Part shown: one piece after another, positions 51,086 through 60,944 of the stretch
How positions within the stretch are numbered: the stretch's first letter is position 1
How the letters are laid out: every line of letters begins with the position of its first letter
NCBI RefSeq assembly: GCF_002019765.1
Contig: NZ_KV917380.1
Span: forward strand, 203,849 to 267,848
Direction of reading: 5' to 3'
DNA: 64,000 nucleotides
Origin: Shouchella oshimensis
GTDB lineage: Bacteria > Bacillota > Bacilli > Bacillales > Bacillaceae_D
Translations under genes and position numbers: made by a program
Notes under the pieces: model-generated
What the model was told of the DNA's origin: nothing
Databases searched by the model: none
Seen by the model: the letters and a program-made list of their open reading frames with translations, nothing else

Positions 51086-51769
51086 ATGAAAGTAGAGATT
51101 TGGTCGGATATTGCATGTCCGTTTTGTTATATTGGGAAGAGGAAGTTTGAACAGGCTCTAGACGAATTTGATCAACCTGTTGACGTGACGTTTAAAAGTT
51201 TTCAGCTTGACCCGAATGCACCACACCACTCAACAGAGTCCATGGTTACGGTTCTTGCGAAAAAATACAATATTCCTGTTGAAAAGGCAAAGGAAATGAA
51301 TAGTCAAGTTACTGCTCAGGCGAAAGAAGTAGGTTTAAACTATGATCTAGAGAGTATCCGAGTTGTGAATACAATGGATGCTCATCGCTTAAGTCATTTG
51401 GCGAAAGAAAAAGGGAAAATGGGAGAAGTAATGGAGGCGCTATTAGACGCGCATTTTGTTCAGGGACGCTATGTTGGTGACCGAGAGGAGTTAATCAACA
51501 TTGGGGCAAAGGCTGGTCTATCGAAAGAAGAGGTTAACGCCGTACTAGACAGCGATCAATATAAGGACGTTGTCATGCAAGATCAGGCAGAAGGAAGCCA
51601 AATTGGCGTTCAAGGCGTTCCATTCTTTGTTTTTAATCGAAAATATGCTGTTTCAGGCGCTCAGCCAAAAGAGGCATTTCTTCAAGTATTAGAAAAAGTA
51701 AAAGAAGAAGATCAACCTCAGATTCAAGTCGTGAATCAAGGCGATACCTGCACAGATGAAAGTTGTTAA
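51086..51769 (+). CDS. DsbA-family oxidoreductase, FrnE-like
   Basis: 227-residue thioredoxin-fold protein with the active-site CPFC in SDIACPFCYIGKRKFE (residues about 7-22) and the cis-Pro in GVQGVPFFVF. No signal peptide, so it is cytoplasmic, like FrnE and B. subtilis YwbO. A C-terminal DTCTDESC adds two Cys, recalling the second, C-terminal Cys motif of Deinococcus FrnE. GGGG lies upstream of the ATG. A GTTGCA-N13-GGGTAT stretch (51031-51055) could be a sigma-B promoter. Confidence 0.9.
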   Translation: MKVEIWSDIACPFCYIGKRKFEQALDEFDQPVDVTFKSFQLDPNAPHHSTESMVTVLAKKYNIPVEKAKEMNSQVTAQAKEVGLNYDLESIRVVNTMDAHRLSHLAKEKGKMGEVMEALLDAHFVQGRYVGDREELINIGAKAGLSKEEVNAVLDSDQYKDVVMQDQAEGSQIGVQGVPFFVFNRKYAVSGAQPKEAFLQVLEKVKEEDQPQIQVVNQGDTCTDESC

Positions 51770-51775
51770 ATAAAA

Positions 51776-51810
51776 AAGAGGAATCCAACACTTACTTGGT
51801 TCCTCTTTTT
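51776..51810. terminator. Terminator after the FrnE-like gene
   Basis: Stem AAGAGGAA/TTCCTCTT extended by CCAA/TTGG with one bulged base (51776-51788 and 51796-51807), then T tract; A run before it makes it usable for the convergent lipid kinase gene. Confidence 0.82.
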
Positions 51811-51811
51811 A

Positions 51812-52708
51812 TCATTGATGATGAATAAAGGTCAATGCTTTTTCGTGAACAAGATAGGTTACAGGTGTGTTGTCTATCTTTTCTCCATCGCTATCAATAT
51901 CAAGGACAGGCGAGGTAGTAAGAGAACATTGGCTTACATTAAGCATTTCCAATTGCTCTGGGTCATCGAGCCAGCCTTCGTCCGTGCGTGCTTGATTATA
52001 CATATTCTTTAGCAATGTTGCGCCTGCTTCTTTTACGATAATCATGTGAAGAATGCCATCGTTTAAAGAGATAACGTCTTTAAACAAGCCAACCGTTCCG
52101 ATGTATTGACCGTTCATAGCGACTATCATAACGGCCTCTCCGCTTTTTTTTATTCCTGTATTGGTTGTTACTTCATAGGAAAAAGGTGTCGGTTCTTTTA
52201 GGGAGCGGATGGCGCTAATAATATAGCCTAACTTCCCAAACGATTCCTTAGTGGATTCCTCTATTTCTTTTGATGCTTCTGTAATCAGACCAACCCCAGA
52301 GAAATTACTAAAGTAACGATCGTTTTGGCTAATAATATCAATATCAGTCGTCTGTCCAGCAAGTATAGCATCCACTGCATCTTCTAATTTTGAACAGTTT
52401 AATGAGCGAGATAAGTCGTTGCATGTTCCTGTTGGTAAGATGCCAACGGTAGGACGGCCAGCTTGCTGCATAAGCCCGTTTACGCATTCGTGAACCGTAC
52501 CGTCTCCACCCATAATGAGGATTAAGTCCACTTTGCTTCCATTTTCCACGCATAGAGCTTCCGTGTCCCCTGCTTTTTCGGTTTGGTATAAAGTGAATTC
52601 TTTTATGGAAGGGGCTAATTTAGGAACAATGTCTTTAAGTAAATCTTCTAGTTCACCTTGTCCAGCTGCTTGATTGTAGATGAGCATGGCTTTCGAATAC
52701 ATGGTCAC
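51812..52708 (-). CDS. Diacylglycerol/lipid kinase family protein (BmrU/YerQ-like)
   Basis: 298-residue lipid kinase of the DAGK catalytic family. The nucleotide-binding GGDGT (residues 67-71, LILIMGGDGTVHECVNGL) and GILPTGTCNDLSRSL are present; FSGVGLITEAS and LNDGILHMIIV follow. Members phosphorylate diacylglycerol or related lipids; DgkB recycles lipid for teichoic acid making, while BmrU-like proteins are less well known. GTG 52708 has AGAGGTGA 6 nt upstream; ATG 52702 is the alternative. Probably monocistronic. Confidence 0.9.
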   Translation of the reverse strand: MTMYSKAMLIYNQAAGQGELEDLLKDIVPKLAPSIKEFTLYQTEKAGDTEALCVENGSKVDLILIMGGDGTVHECVNGLMQQAGRPTVGILPTGTCNDLSRSLNCSKLEDAVDAILAGQTTDIDIISQNDRYFSNFSGVGLITEASKEIEESTKESFGKLGYIISAIRSLKEPTPFSYEVTTNTGIKKSGEAVMIVAMNGQYIGTVGLFKDVISLNDGILHMIIVKEAGATLLKNMYNQARTDEGWLDDPEQLEMLNVSQCSLTTSPVLDIDSDGEKIDNTPVTYLVHEKALTFIHHQ

Positions 52709-52752
52709 TTGACTTCACCTCTTCTATACATCTATACCCTTTTTCCTTTATT

Positions 52753-53400
52753 TCAACTACGTGTAATAATCTTTTTTTGAACGGCAAATGTGTTATTAAA
52801 GTAACTACAGTAAAAAACGTGCTCAACGGCGACGATGCCCTTTTTATTTAATTGTTCGTGAACCCATTCTTCAGTTAGATTTAGTATGTTTAAATGATCT
52901 GTTTGCAGTACTCCATCCATAATTAGAGGCAAGGTAAAGGGTGCGTTGTCCCCTTTTTTAAAGATAGATAATGTGCCAGAGGCTTCAAGCATAGCCCAGT
53001 CAACTTCTTGTACATCGGCAATGTTTTTATCCCGAAGCTGCAACATAATATCATCAATATTATAATTCTGATCCGAGAGGTTTTTTTGCAAAAATTGGCC
53101 ATCTTTAATTATGATGACAGGTTCTCCATCAACGAGATCTCGAAACTTTTGATTCTTTACTTGTAAATAAGTAAAGATACGTTGCAATAGAATGAGAAGG
53201 GCAATAGGTGCTAAACCCCTATATAAAGGCAGTTCTGGATCATCAATTAAAACGACAGCTAATTCAGCAATCATTAAGGTAATAATGACATCGAGAACAC
53301 TTACTTCCCCAAGTTCTTTTTTGCCAGTTAAACGAAAGAAAATTAAAACGGCGATAAACATAATAACCGTGCGTATAAGTATGGACAGTAGTTGGTCCAA
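52753..53400 (-). CDS. DUF421 (YetF-type) membrane protein
   Basis: 215-residue protein with three N-terminal membrane segments (about 3-22, 35-52 and 58-75) and a cytoplasmic DUF421 region holding GEPVIIIKDGQFLQKNL, the usual mark of YetF/YrbG proteins, then a second small domain. In Bacillus several paralogues are sporulation or stress linked; function is not fixed. TTG 53400 is chosen because GAGGTGA lies just before it; the frame extends to ATG 53445, which lacks a ribosome site. Confidence 0.85.
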   Translation of the reverse strand: MDQLLSILIRTVIMFIAVLIFFRLTGKKELGEVSVLDVIITLMIAELAVVLIDDPELPLYRGLAPIALLILLQRIFTYLQVKNQKFRDLVDGEPVIIIKDGQFLQKNLSDQNYNIDDIMLQLRDKNIADVQEVDWAMLEASGTLSIFKKGDNAPFTLPLIMDGVLQTDHLNILNLTEEWVHEQLNKKGIVAVEHVFYCSYFNNTFAVQKKIITRS

Positions 53401-53538
53401 GCTGATCACCTCGTTTAAAGTATGAGCGAAAGAATCAAGAAACATGCAATTATTCTAAATCGGCTTGGTAATAGCACCACTTGTAAGGAGCAAAGAGAGT
53501 AAAAAGAGTAAAAAGCTTGTTTGATCATAGCAAAAAAC

Positions 53539-53567
53539 ACCCTCTTCTTACTATAGAGGATGAGGGT
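53539..53567. terminator. Hairpin upstream of the DUF421 gene
   Basis: Stem ACCCTC/GAGGGT (53539-53544 and 53562-53567) with partial inner pairing and A6 before it, so T6 follows on the minus strand. It may back up the 53612-53655 terminator of the opp-peptidase operon. Confidence 0.5.
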
Positions 53568-53611
53568 TTATTATTGGAATAGGTTCGTTAGTGTTCTTTT
53601 TAACTTAATAC

Positions 53612-53655
53612 AAAAAATGCGGCTCCTTTTTCAGTAGGCGTCACCGCATTTTTTT
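53612..53655 (-). terminator. Terminator of the opp-peptidase operon
   Basis: Stem AAAAAATGCGG/CCGCATTTTTT (53612-53622 and 53644-53654). It lies 45 nt beyond the peptidase stop codon and has T runs on both sides. Confidence 0.8.
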
Positions 53656-53699
53656 AAAACGTTTATTGTTAATTTCTGGTCTTAGACAATGATTTGAAT

Positions 53700-54824
53700 T
53701 TAACTGCTTAACCTTTCAATCGTTAATGCAAGCAACTTTGTTCGTTCTACGAGTGAATCAATCTCTAAATATTCCTCGTCATTGTGCTGATTCCCGCCAA
53801 TTGGTCCCATTCCATCAATTGTTGGGATACCGAGTGCAGAAGTGAAAGAAGCATCCGATCCGCCCCCCGTACTTGTTTCTGTTAAATCAATATTTAATGA
53901 TGAAGCAACGTCTTTAATGATTTCATATAGAGCAATGGTTTGCTCGTTTCGCTCCATTGGTGGGCGGGTAATCTCGCCTTCAAGTTCTATTGACGTATCA
54001 GGAACATCAGGCTGAGCGCATATGTTCTCTATAGCTTTTGCTAAAGGCGCCGCTTGGTCTTGAGTGGTAATGCGAATATCAACTTTCCCTTCGGCATAAT
54101 CAGCGACAGTATTGACAGAGGAACCACCATGACTGATACCAACGTTCACACTGATGCCCTCCTCGTGATTAGATAACTGATGTAGCTTAATCGTCTTATG
54201 CGCAAGTTCTTCAATCGCGCTCCGTCCTTTTTCTGGTTCAATACCTGAATGAGCCGCTTTTCCTGTGACTTTCAAGGTATATCTACCGCCACCGCGACGT
54301 GACGTGACGAGGGAACCGTCTTTTCTAGCTGGTTCCATCACAAGCACGGCTTTCTTGCCTGCACCTTGTGCCTCAATCAGCTTCCGCGCTGATGGTGCGC
54401 CGATTTCTTCATCACTCGTTAGCAATACAACAACGTTTTTAGCGGCTTCCTTATTAGCATTTAGAAGTGCTTGTAACGCAGAGAACGTTGTGACATGACT
54501 TGCTTTCATGTCTATGACACCTGGTCCATAAGCGCGATCACCAACAATGTGAAATGGTCGTTCTGCCGCTGTGCCCTCTAAAAAGACGGTATCCATATGC
54601 GCAACAACTAGGATGTCTGGCTCTGTTGCTTCGTGATGCATAAGAACAATATGATTGCCGTATGTGTGTTGTTCATATATGTCTGCATGAAAACCGATTG
54701 TTTGATAAGCGTCGATTAATTGTTGTCCAACTCGGTCAACGCCATCTTTATGATAAGATCCGCTATCAATGTTAACGAGCTTTTCTAGCATGTTTAACAT
54801 CTCTTCTGTTGACGCGATCTTCAT
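53700..54824 (-). CDS. M20 family metallopeptidase (CPG2/ArgE-like)
   Basis: 374-residue di-zinc peptidase. Metal ligands appear in VVAHMDTVF (His, Asp), the bridging Asp in GVIDMKAS, the catalytic Glu pair in TSDEEIGA, and the late His in GGNQHNDEEYL. A dimerisation domain lies at about 175-290 (KAAHSGIEPEKGRSAI). It is closest in feel to glutamate carboxypeptidase CPG2 and acetylornithine deacetylase; the exact substrate is open. ATG 54824 follows AGAGGTG; GTG 54833 is an alternative. It follows oppF by 21 nt and should process what the transporter brings in. Confidence 0.9.
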   Translation of the reverse strand: MKIASTEEMLNMLEKLVNIDSGSYHKDGVDRVGQQLIDAYQTIGFHADIYEQHTYGNHIVLMHHEATEPDILVVAHMDTVFLEGTAAERPFHIVGDRAYGPGVIDMKASHVTTFSALQALLNANKEAAKNVVVLLTSDEEIGAPSARKLIEAQGAGKKAVLVMEPARKDGSLVTSRRGGGRYTLKVTGKAAHSGIEPEKGRSAIEELAHKTIKLHQLSNHEEGISVNVGISHGGSSVNTVADYAEGKVDIRITTQDQAAPLAKAIENICAQPDVPDTSIELEGEITRPPMERNEQTIALYEIIKDVASSLNIDLTETSTGGGSDASFTSALGIPTIDGMGPIGGNQHNDEEYLEIDSLVERTKLLALTIERLSS

Positions 54825-54845
54825 TGTAATCACCTCTTTAACGGA

Positions 54846-55823
54846 TTAATGTAGTGGATAATGACAGGCTACAAAGTGACCTGGTTCTCTTTCAAGAAAC
54901 GCAGGTTCCTCAATCGCACATTTTTCCTGCGCATTTGCGCAGCGTGTATGAAAACGGCAGCCAGATGGGGGATTAACAGGGCTTGGCATATCGCCTTCAA
55001 GAACAATCCGCTCCCTTTGGTTTCGTTGTTTTGGATCAGGCACAGGTACAGCGCTAATTAATCCTTGTGTATAAGGATGCATAGGACGTTCAAATAAATC
55101 CTCTTTAGACGTAAGCTCGACTACTTTTCCTAAATACATCACAGCGATGCGGTCACTAATATGCTTAACGGCAGGTAAGCCATGGGCAATAAATAGAAAA
55201 GTAAGCTGAAATTCCTTTTGCAGTCGTGCCATTAAATTTAAGATTTGTGCTTGAATCGAAACGTCTAAGGCTGAAACAGGTTCATCACATATAATGAGTT
55301 TAGGCTTTAGGGCGATGGCTCGCGCAATGCCAATTCTTTGCCGCTGACCACCACTAAATTCATGAGGATAGCGCTTCGCATACGAGCGATCAAGCCCGAC
55401 GACATCCATCAGCTCATACACTTGATCAAGTATACTTTTTTCTGACTCATTTTTATGCGTTTTAAGAGGCTCTGCAATGACATCTTTTACGCTCATCCGC
55501 GGATTAAGCGAAGAAAATGGGTCTTGGAAAATCATTTGGATATCCGCGCGTTTTTTCCGTAAAGGCTCTCCGCGTAATTGCGAAAAATCGCTTCCCTCGA
55601 ATAAGATTTCCCCGCTCGTTGGTTCAAGCAAGCGCATTAATACATTGCCAAGCGTCGACTTTCCGCAACCAGATTCGCCAACGACACCAAGGGTTTCGCC
55701 AGAATAAATGGTAAGATCGACCCCATCTACTGCTCGGAGCAAGCGTTTATTTCGTTTTAGAAAACCTTCACTGACATCAAAATGCTTTGTTAATCCTTTT
55801 GCTTCAAGTAATACATCTTTCAT
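54846..55823 (-). CDS. oppF: Oligopeptide ABC transporter ATP-binding protein F
   Basis: 325-residue ATPase of the Opp/Dpp family: Walker [11 protein letters not shown]-loop MIFQDPFSSLNP, signature FSGGQRQR, Walker B LIICDEPVSALD. The H-loop reads LFIAHGLPAVKHI, where most relatives have AHDL; the His is kept but Asp is Gly. The C-terminal GCRFHTRCANAQEKC holds the Cys cluster seen in Opp ATPases. Start ATG 55823 overlaps the oppD stop (ATGA), with GAGGAGG upstream; the frame runs further up without a site. Confidence 0.92.
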   Translation of the reverse strand: MKDVLLEAKGLTKHFDVSEGFLKRNKRLLRAVDGVDLTIYSGETLGVVGESGCGKSTLGNVLMRLLEPTSGEILFEGSDFSQLRGEPLRKKRADIQMIFQDPFSSLNPRMSVKDVIAEPLKTHKNESEKSILDQVYELMDVVGLDRSYAKRYPHEFSGGQRQRIGIARAIALKPKLIICDEPVSALDVSIQAQILNLMARLQKEFQLTFLFIAHGLPAVKHISDRIAVMYLGKVVELTSKEDLFERPMHPYTQGLISAVPVPDPKQRNQRERIVLEGDMPSPVNPPSGCRFHTRCANAQEKCAIEEPAFLEREPGHFVACHYPLH

Positions 55824-56809
55824 ACAATTGCTGCCTCCTCTTTGCTGAAAAGCCAACAACGGACATGCTGACCTGCTTCTGCGGAAAACAGTGGTGGTGC
55901 TTCTGTGATACAACGTTCCATTGCATGAGGGCAGCGAGGAGAAAAGCGACATCCAGTTGGCATTGATTCAGGGGTGGGAACTGTTCCTTCTATCGACGTT
56001 AATGTTTCTTCTAGCTCGTTAATTTTTGGTGTGCTAGCAAGTAGTCCCTGTGTATATGGATGTGCTGGTTTCTCAAACAATGTAAATACGTCTGCTTCTT
56101 CAACGACTTGCCCTGCGTACATAACGATGACAGTATCTGCCATTTCTGCTACAACGCCAAGATCGTGAGTAATGAGCATAATCGCTGTATCGTTTTCTTG
56201 AACTAAATCACGCATTAACCCTAAGATTTGTGCTTGGATGGTCACATCTAAAGCTGTAGTAGGTTCGTCAGCAATGAGTAATTTAGGGCTACAAGCAAGT
56301 GCGATAGCAATCATAACACGCTGTCTCATACCGCCACTTAAGGAATGTGGGAAGGAACGGTAGACCTTTTCAGCTCGCGGAATTCCGACTTTTTTAAGCA
56401 TATCAATGCCTTTTTCTTTCGCTTGCTCTTTTGATACGTTTTGGTGCAGTAAGATTACTTCTGCTAACTGATTTCCGATTGTAAATAAAGGATTTAAAGA
56501 GGTGAGTGGCTCTTGAAAAATCATCGATAAGTCATTGCCTCTTAATTTACGATACTGTTTATCGCTAATGCCAATCAAATCTTGACCATTAAACCTAACG
56601 GAACCGCCGACAATTTTTCCTGGGGAGGACACAAGTCCCATTATTGATAAGGAAGTCACGCTTTTACCACAACCCGATTCGCCTACGATTGCAACTGTTT
56701 CCCCGTGTTTAATTGAAAAAGATACACCATTCACAGACGGAACAGCACCATTCTCTGTAAAGAAATGTGTTTGCAGGTTTTCTACTGACAAAAGAACGTC
56801 TTCGCTCAT
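55820..56809 (-). CDS. oppD: Oligopeptide ABC transporter ATP-binding protein D
   Basis: 329-residue ATPase with Walker [11 protein letters not shown]-loop [12 protein letters not shown], signature LSGGMRQR, Walker [13 protein letters not shown] and H-loop LITHDLGVV. The C-terminal region [15 protein letters not shown] carries the conserved Cys cluster. It pairs with OppF as the heterodimeric motor. ATG 56809 has AAGGAGAAGG upstream; the longer frame to 56857 overlaps oppC and has no signal. Confidence 0.94.
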   Translation of the reverse strand: MSEDVLLSVENLQTHFFTENGAVPSVNGVSFSIKHGETVAIVGESGCGKSVTSLSIMGLVSSPGKIVGGSVRFNGQDLIGISDKQYRKLRGNDLSMIFQEPLTSLNPLFTIGNQLAEVILLHQNVSKEQAKEKGIDMLKKVGIPRAEKVYRSFPHSLSGGMRQRVMIAIALACSPKLLIADEPTTALDVTIQAQILGLMRDLVQENDTAIMLITHDLGVVAEMADTVIVMYAGQVVEEADVFTLFEKPAHPYTQGLLASTPKINELEETLTSIEGTVPTPESMPTGCRFSPRCPHAMERCITEAPPLFSAEAGQHVRCWLFSKEEAAIV

Positions 56810-56822
56810 GTTTACCTTCTCC

Positions 56823-57746
56823 TTACCGACGGGTTTGGCTACGAGGATCGAGAACATCGCGAAGCCAATCGCCTAAAAAAATTATTCCTAATACTGCTAC
56901 TGTAATGGCTAATCCAGGGAATGTTGCGAGCCACCAGCTTGTTGCCAAATAATCCCGTCCGTCACTTAAAATCCCACCCCAAGAAATATCAGGTGACTGT
57001 ATACCTAAACCAAGGAAGCTTAAAGACGCTTCTAAAATAATGGTGGTTGCGACACTTAAGGTGGAGATAACAATAAAAGAAGAGATGACATTCGGTAATA
57101 AATGACGATACATAATAACCCGATTCTTTACACCGATAGAACGAGCTGCTTTTACAAACTCCCTTTCTTTAATTGAGAGTACTTCCCCTCGAACAAGTCG
57201 CGCGTAATTTACCCAGTTTGTAACCCCAAGAACAAATATGAGCGTCCAGACACTGGGACCAAATACGCTTAAAATAACAAGAGCAAATAAGATATTAGGG
57301 ATGGATAAAAAAGAATCGACTAATCGCATTAAAATGGAATCAATCCATCCCCCGTAAAAGCCAGCTATGATGCCAATTGTGACACCGATGATTCCGGCAA
57401 CAACAACGGAAGCTATTCCGACTAATAAAGAGATTTGGGAACCGTAAATAATTCGGCTCAATATATCCCGTCCAAGATTATCGGTTCCTAGTATATGGCT
57501 GATGGAGCCTCCTTCAATCCACATTGGTGGCTGTAACATATTAATGGGGTTAATTTCATTGGGATCGTGAGGCGCTAATACACTAGCAAAAGCTGCCACT
57601 AAAATGACAGCAACAACGATAAAAAAACCAACTGTCCCTGTCTTACTTCGCCACAACAATTGACTCCAGCGTTTGAGTCGTCCTTTCCTAATAGGTGTAC
57701 TTAGTTGTTGAGAGCCAGGCAGTTGCGGTTCTGGTTGTAAAGCCAT
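56823..57746 (-). CDS. oppC: Oligopeptide ABC transporter permease C
   Basis: 307-residue permease with six membrane segments and the EAA loop in ARSIGVKNRVIMYRHLLPN, which couples to the ATPases. HILGTDNLGRDILSRIIYGSQ near residue 85 is typical of OppC/DppC. It ends DWLRDVLDPRSQTRR, also a family ending. GGAGG precedes the start; oppB lies 14 nt upstream. Confidence 0.95.
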   Translation of the reverse strand: MALQPEPQLPGSQQLSTPIRKGRLKRWSQLLWRSKTGTVGFFIVVAVILVAAFASVLAPHDPNEINPINMLQPPMWIEGGSISHILGTDNLGRDILSRIIYGSQISLLVGIASVVVAGIIGVTIGIIAGFYGGWIDSILMRLVDSFLSIPNILFALVILSVFGPSVWTLIFVLGVTNWVNYARLVRGEVLSIKEREFVKAARSIGVKNRVIMYRHLLPNVISSFIVISTLSVATTIILEASLSFLGLGIQSPDISWGGILSDGRDYLATSWWLATFPGLAITVAVLGIIFLGDWLRDVLDPRSQTRR

Positions 57747-57760
57747 TTAGAAGGCCTCCT

Positions 57761-58678
57761 TTAGTCATATTTAATCCGCGGATCTAACAGCCTGTACAAA
57801 ATGTCAGCAAGCAAATTCATTAAAATTACTAGAATGGCAATGACAAATACGCATGCTTGAACAATAGCCATATCCCTTGTATTTACGGCTTGTATTAACA
57901 ATTGTCCAAGACCAGGCCAAGAAAAGACGGTTTCCGTAATTAACGTCCCACCGACCACCGTTGACGTTTGAAGTGCGGTGATGGTAATTAGGGGGATTAA
58001 TGAATTACGAAATGCGTGTTTGTAAACGACAAAAAGATTGCGAATTCCCTTACTTTTAGCAGTGCGGATATAATCTTGATTTAAAATTTCGATCATATTG
58101 GAGCGTAGCAACCGTGTAATTTCGGCTGCAATACCAGTTGCAAGTGTGATGGCAGGTAAAAGTAAATGAGCAAATGTTCCTCTTCCTGATACAGGTAGCC
58201 ATCCCAACGTGACAGAAAACAGTAAAATGAGCATAATACCTAACCAGAAATTAGGCATGGCTTTTCCAAGTACTGCTCCGCCTGAAGCAAGTAAGTCTAA
58301 CGGTGTATTTTGTTGTGTAGCAGACCAAATACCAAGAGGAATAGCTACCGTAACAGCAATAATCATTGCTGCTATAGCTAACTCCAATGTGGCTGGAAGT
58401 CGTTCGAGTACAAGAGGCAGTGCACTTGTGCTGTATCGAAATGATTCCCCAAAGTCTCCTTGTATCAAGTTAAGTAAATAGTGACCGTACTGGACAATAA
58501 AAGGTTTATCAAGACCGAGAGAAGCGGTTAATTGAGCAATATCTTCTTGAGAGGCATCGTCCGGCAACATAAGCGCCACAGGATTACCGGCTATAAAAAC
58601 AAGTGCAAATACGATAAACGAAATAATAAGTAGAACAGGGATGATTTGCGCAAGGCGTTTCAATAAAAATAAACCCAA
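57761..58678 (-). CDS. oppB: Oligopeptide ABC transporter permease B
   Basis: 305-residue permease with six membrane segments and the EAA loop in RTAKSKGIRNLFVVYKHAFRN. It starts with LLKRLAQIIPVLLIISFIVF and ends LADILYRLLDPRIKYD, both typical of OppB/DppB. AGGAGG precedes the start, and the substrate-binding protein gene lies 52 nt upstream. Confidence 0.95.
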   Translation of the reverse strand: MGLFLLKRLAQIIPVLLIISFIVFALVFIAGNPVALMLPDDASQEDIAQLTASLGLDKPFIVQYGHYLLNLIQGDFGESFRYSTSALPLVLERLPATLELAIAAMIIAVTVAIPLGIWSATQQNTPLDLLASGGAVLGKAMPNFWLGIMLILLFSVTLGWLPVSGRGTFAHLLLPAITLATGIAAEITRLLRSNMIEILNQDYIRTAKSKGIRNLFVVYKHAFRNSLIPLITITALQTSTVVGGTLITETVFSWPGLGQLLIQAVNTRDMAIVQACVFVIAILVILMNLLADILYRLLDPRIKYD

Positions 58679-58730
58679 ATCGTCGCCTCCTTTTTCTTAG
58701 GAAAGGCCAGGATTTCCCTGGCCGTTACAA

Positions 58731-60284
58731 TTAGTTTTTTGAGATGGATGGAACATAAATCATTTCATCCATTGCAGGTGAGAAGTTGACCCGATCATTG
58801 ACTCCATAATTGACAGTTTCTTGGTGAAGCATAATGTGAGGCTGTTCCTCATTAGCGATACGCTGAATTTCCTGAATTTGCTCAGCACGTTCTGCTTCAT
58901 CCATATTGATTGCCGAAGCATCAAGTAATGCATCAATTTCATCGTTTTGATAGTCCGTTTCACCAACGAAACGATCTCCTCGATACCAGTCCACTGCATA
59001 CGCGCCATCAAACATGGAGTTACCTAAACCAATTAAATAAGCATCTTTGTTCGTGCCAGCTTGACGCATTTCCACGAAATTACTCCACTCCATAAATTCA
59101 ACCGTAACATCTACATTTATGGCTTTTAGCATGCCGCCTACAAGTTCTGCGATTTCAGCATCCTGCAAATAGCGTCCACGCGGGGAATGTAGCGTCATTT
59201 CAAATCCATCAGGGTAACCTGCTTCATCCATAAGGGCTTGAGCTTGTTCGACATCATAATCATATGAATCATACAAGGATTCTTCCGCTCCGAAATTGCC
59301 AGGAGCAACTCTCGTTCTTGTTGGTACGCCACCGCCTCGAAGGGCGTTCTCTGTAATAGCTTCATTGTTTATAGCTAGGTTGAGTGCCTGACGAACTCTA
59401 ACATCAGCTGTTGGAAACCCTTCTGTAGCACGGAGAATGAGCATCATCGTTCGGTTAGACGTTTCTGATGCCATCGACGTACCTGCATTTCCATTAACAC
59501 GATCCCAATCTGCAGGAGGTACATTAACGGCAATATCCACACCGCCAGTTAAAAGTTCAGATACGCGTGTGGAATTTTCTGGTATGACACGGAAAATGAC
59601 TTCATCCCATTCATCCACTTCGCCTTCGAAATATTCAGTATACGGCGTCATGACAACTTGTGAGTCGCGTACCCATTCCTCAAACTGGTAAGGTCCTGTT
59701 CCAATCGGATTGGCTAGGAAATGATCCCATCCTTCTTCTTCTATGTACGTTTTTGGTAGAATGCTTGAACCTAATCTCGATAGTCGGTGGAATAGGGAAG
59801 GTTCCTCTTCATGCGTAATGACTCGGAATGTTAAGTCATCCATAATGTCCACTTCTTTTATTTGACGATAGTTAGGATACTCTTGCAATGTGTCATCATT
59901 TGCCACACGTTCAAGTGTAAACTTCACGTCTTCTGACGTTAGTGGATCGCCATTGTGGAAGGTAACTCCTTCTTTTAATGTCATTTCTACCGTTACATCA
60001 TCAATGTGCTCATACGTATCTACAAGTTCTGGTTGTATCTCGTTTTCGCTATCCCGTTTAAATAAATAGTTAAACATGTTGTCGTGCACAGCCTCGGTAG
60101 ACGTATTATTATGGTCATGAATATCAAACGAGACGACATCTGTTCCTAAAGCAATGGTTAATGTTCTGTTCTCTTCATCAATAGAGGCAGCTCCCTCATC
60201 AAGAGACTGAACATCTTCTGTCTCGCCTCCACATGCTGCTAAACATACACTGACCCCTAAAAGTAATGCACTAATCTTTTTCAA
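58731..60284 (-). CDS. oppA: Peptide-binding lipoprotein of the opp system
   Basis: 517-residue family 5 solute-binding protein. Lipoprotein signal MKKISALLLGVSVCLAAC with lipobox LAAC and Cys at 18, then an acidic linker. TLKEGVTFHNGDPLTSEDVKFTLERV is the family signature (seen here as the block VTFHNGDPLTSEDVKFTLE). The binding cleft has no decisive residue set that would tell dipeptides, oligopeptides or other ligands apart. It is the first and presumably most expressed gene, behind a strong promoter, in an operon ending with an M20 peptidase. Confidence 0.93.
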   Translation of the reverse strand: MKKISALLLGVSVCLAACGGETEDVQSLDEGAASIDEENRTLTIALGTDVVSFDIHDHNNTSTEAVHDNMFNYLFKRDSENEIQPELVDTYEHIDDVTVEMTLKEGVTFHNGDPLTSEDVKFTLERVANDDTLQEYPNYRQIKEVDIMDDLTFRVITHEEEPSLFHRLSRLGSSILPKTYIEEEGWDHFLANPIGTGPYQFEEWVRDSQVVMTPYTEYFEGEVDEWDEVIFRVIPENSTRVSELLTGGVDIAVNVPPADWDRVNGNAGTSMASETSNRTMMLILRATEGFPTADVRVRQALNLAINNEAITENALRGGGVPTRTRVAPGNFGAEESLYDSYDYDVEQAQALMDEAGYPDGFEMTLHSPRGRYLQDAEIAELVGGMLKAINVDVTVEFMEWSNFVEMRQAGTNKDAYLIGLGNSMFDGAYAVDWYRGDRFVGETDYQNDEIDALLDASAINMDEAERAEQIQEIQRIANEEQPHIMLHQETVNYGVNDRVNFSPAMDEMIYVPSISKN

Positions 60285-60400
60285 AAACGTTTCCCCCTTC
60301 TCGCATAAGTTGCAATTCTTGCAGTAACAGTTTCATCTTTAGCTTCATCATTTAAAAAAAGTGTTAGAAAAAATGAAAAAAGATGAGAAAGTTAATCCAG

Positions 60401-60429
60401 AGTATAACGACTATATAAAATTCAGTCAA
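60401..60429 (-). promoter_or_regulatory. Sigma-A promoter of the opp operon
   Basis: On the minus strand: TTGACT (60429-60424), 17-nt spacer, TATACT (60406-60401), near consensus. It leaves a leader of about 110 nt before oppA. Confidence 0.75.
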
Positions 60430-60944
60430 TTAGCATTTTAAACACAAAAATAGAAAAAAACTTTAGTAGAAAAGTTTATTTCACTAAATTTTCACTTCAT
60501 TTAATTTGAGATTTTGTAAAGCTAGCGTATGAATTTTACGAAGATTGATTTGGAAATAGAATTGAATATTCGTCTCTAAACAGTTGATTGTTAGAAACTA
60601 GAAAAAAGAGCTAGTTTGCGTACGGAAAAAGATCAACAGCGCTTACAAGGTGAACATGACATTTTTTATATACAAATAAAATAAATTCTAATTGGATATA
60701 GAAAGCGAATTTCTTAACAACGTGATGAGGATAAGAGCAATGAAATGGTTGAAGAGAAACAATTGTAAAACAGAGTTGTTGTATAATAAAATAAATCAAA
60801 TAAATATTTTTTAAGAGACAATACGAAGGATTCATTCACTGGAACATACTACCTGTTTAAGGATCATTAGGAAATGCACTGGCTACTATTTTCCTAATCT
60901 ACCAATAACGAGATGGTTAACCTAAGTGAGAAAGGAACTCGTTG
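60430..60944. other. AT-rich intergenic region
   Basis: About 515 nt without a supported gene. It holds a small hairpin AAACTAG/CTAGTTT (around 60597-60618) and an isolated TATAAT (60782-60787), the latter possibly part of a promoter for the flavin reductase gene. A 74-codon minus-strand frame here has no ribosome site. Confidence 0.5.

Noticed and set aside
60611-60835. 74-codon minus-strand frame in the opp/flavin reductase gap
   Set aside because: No ribosome site, very AT-rich sequence and no protein-like pattern.
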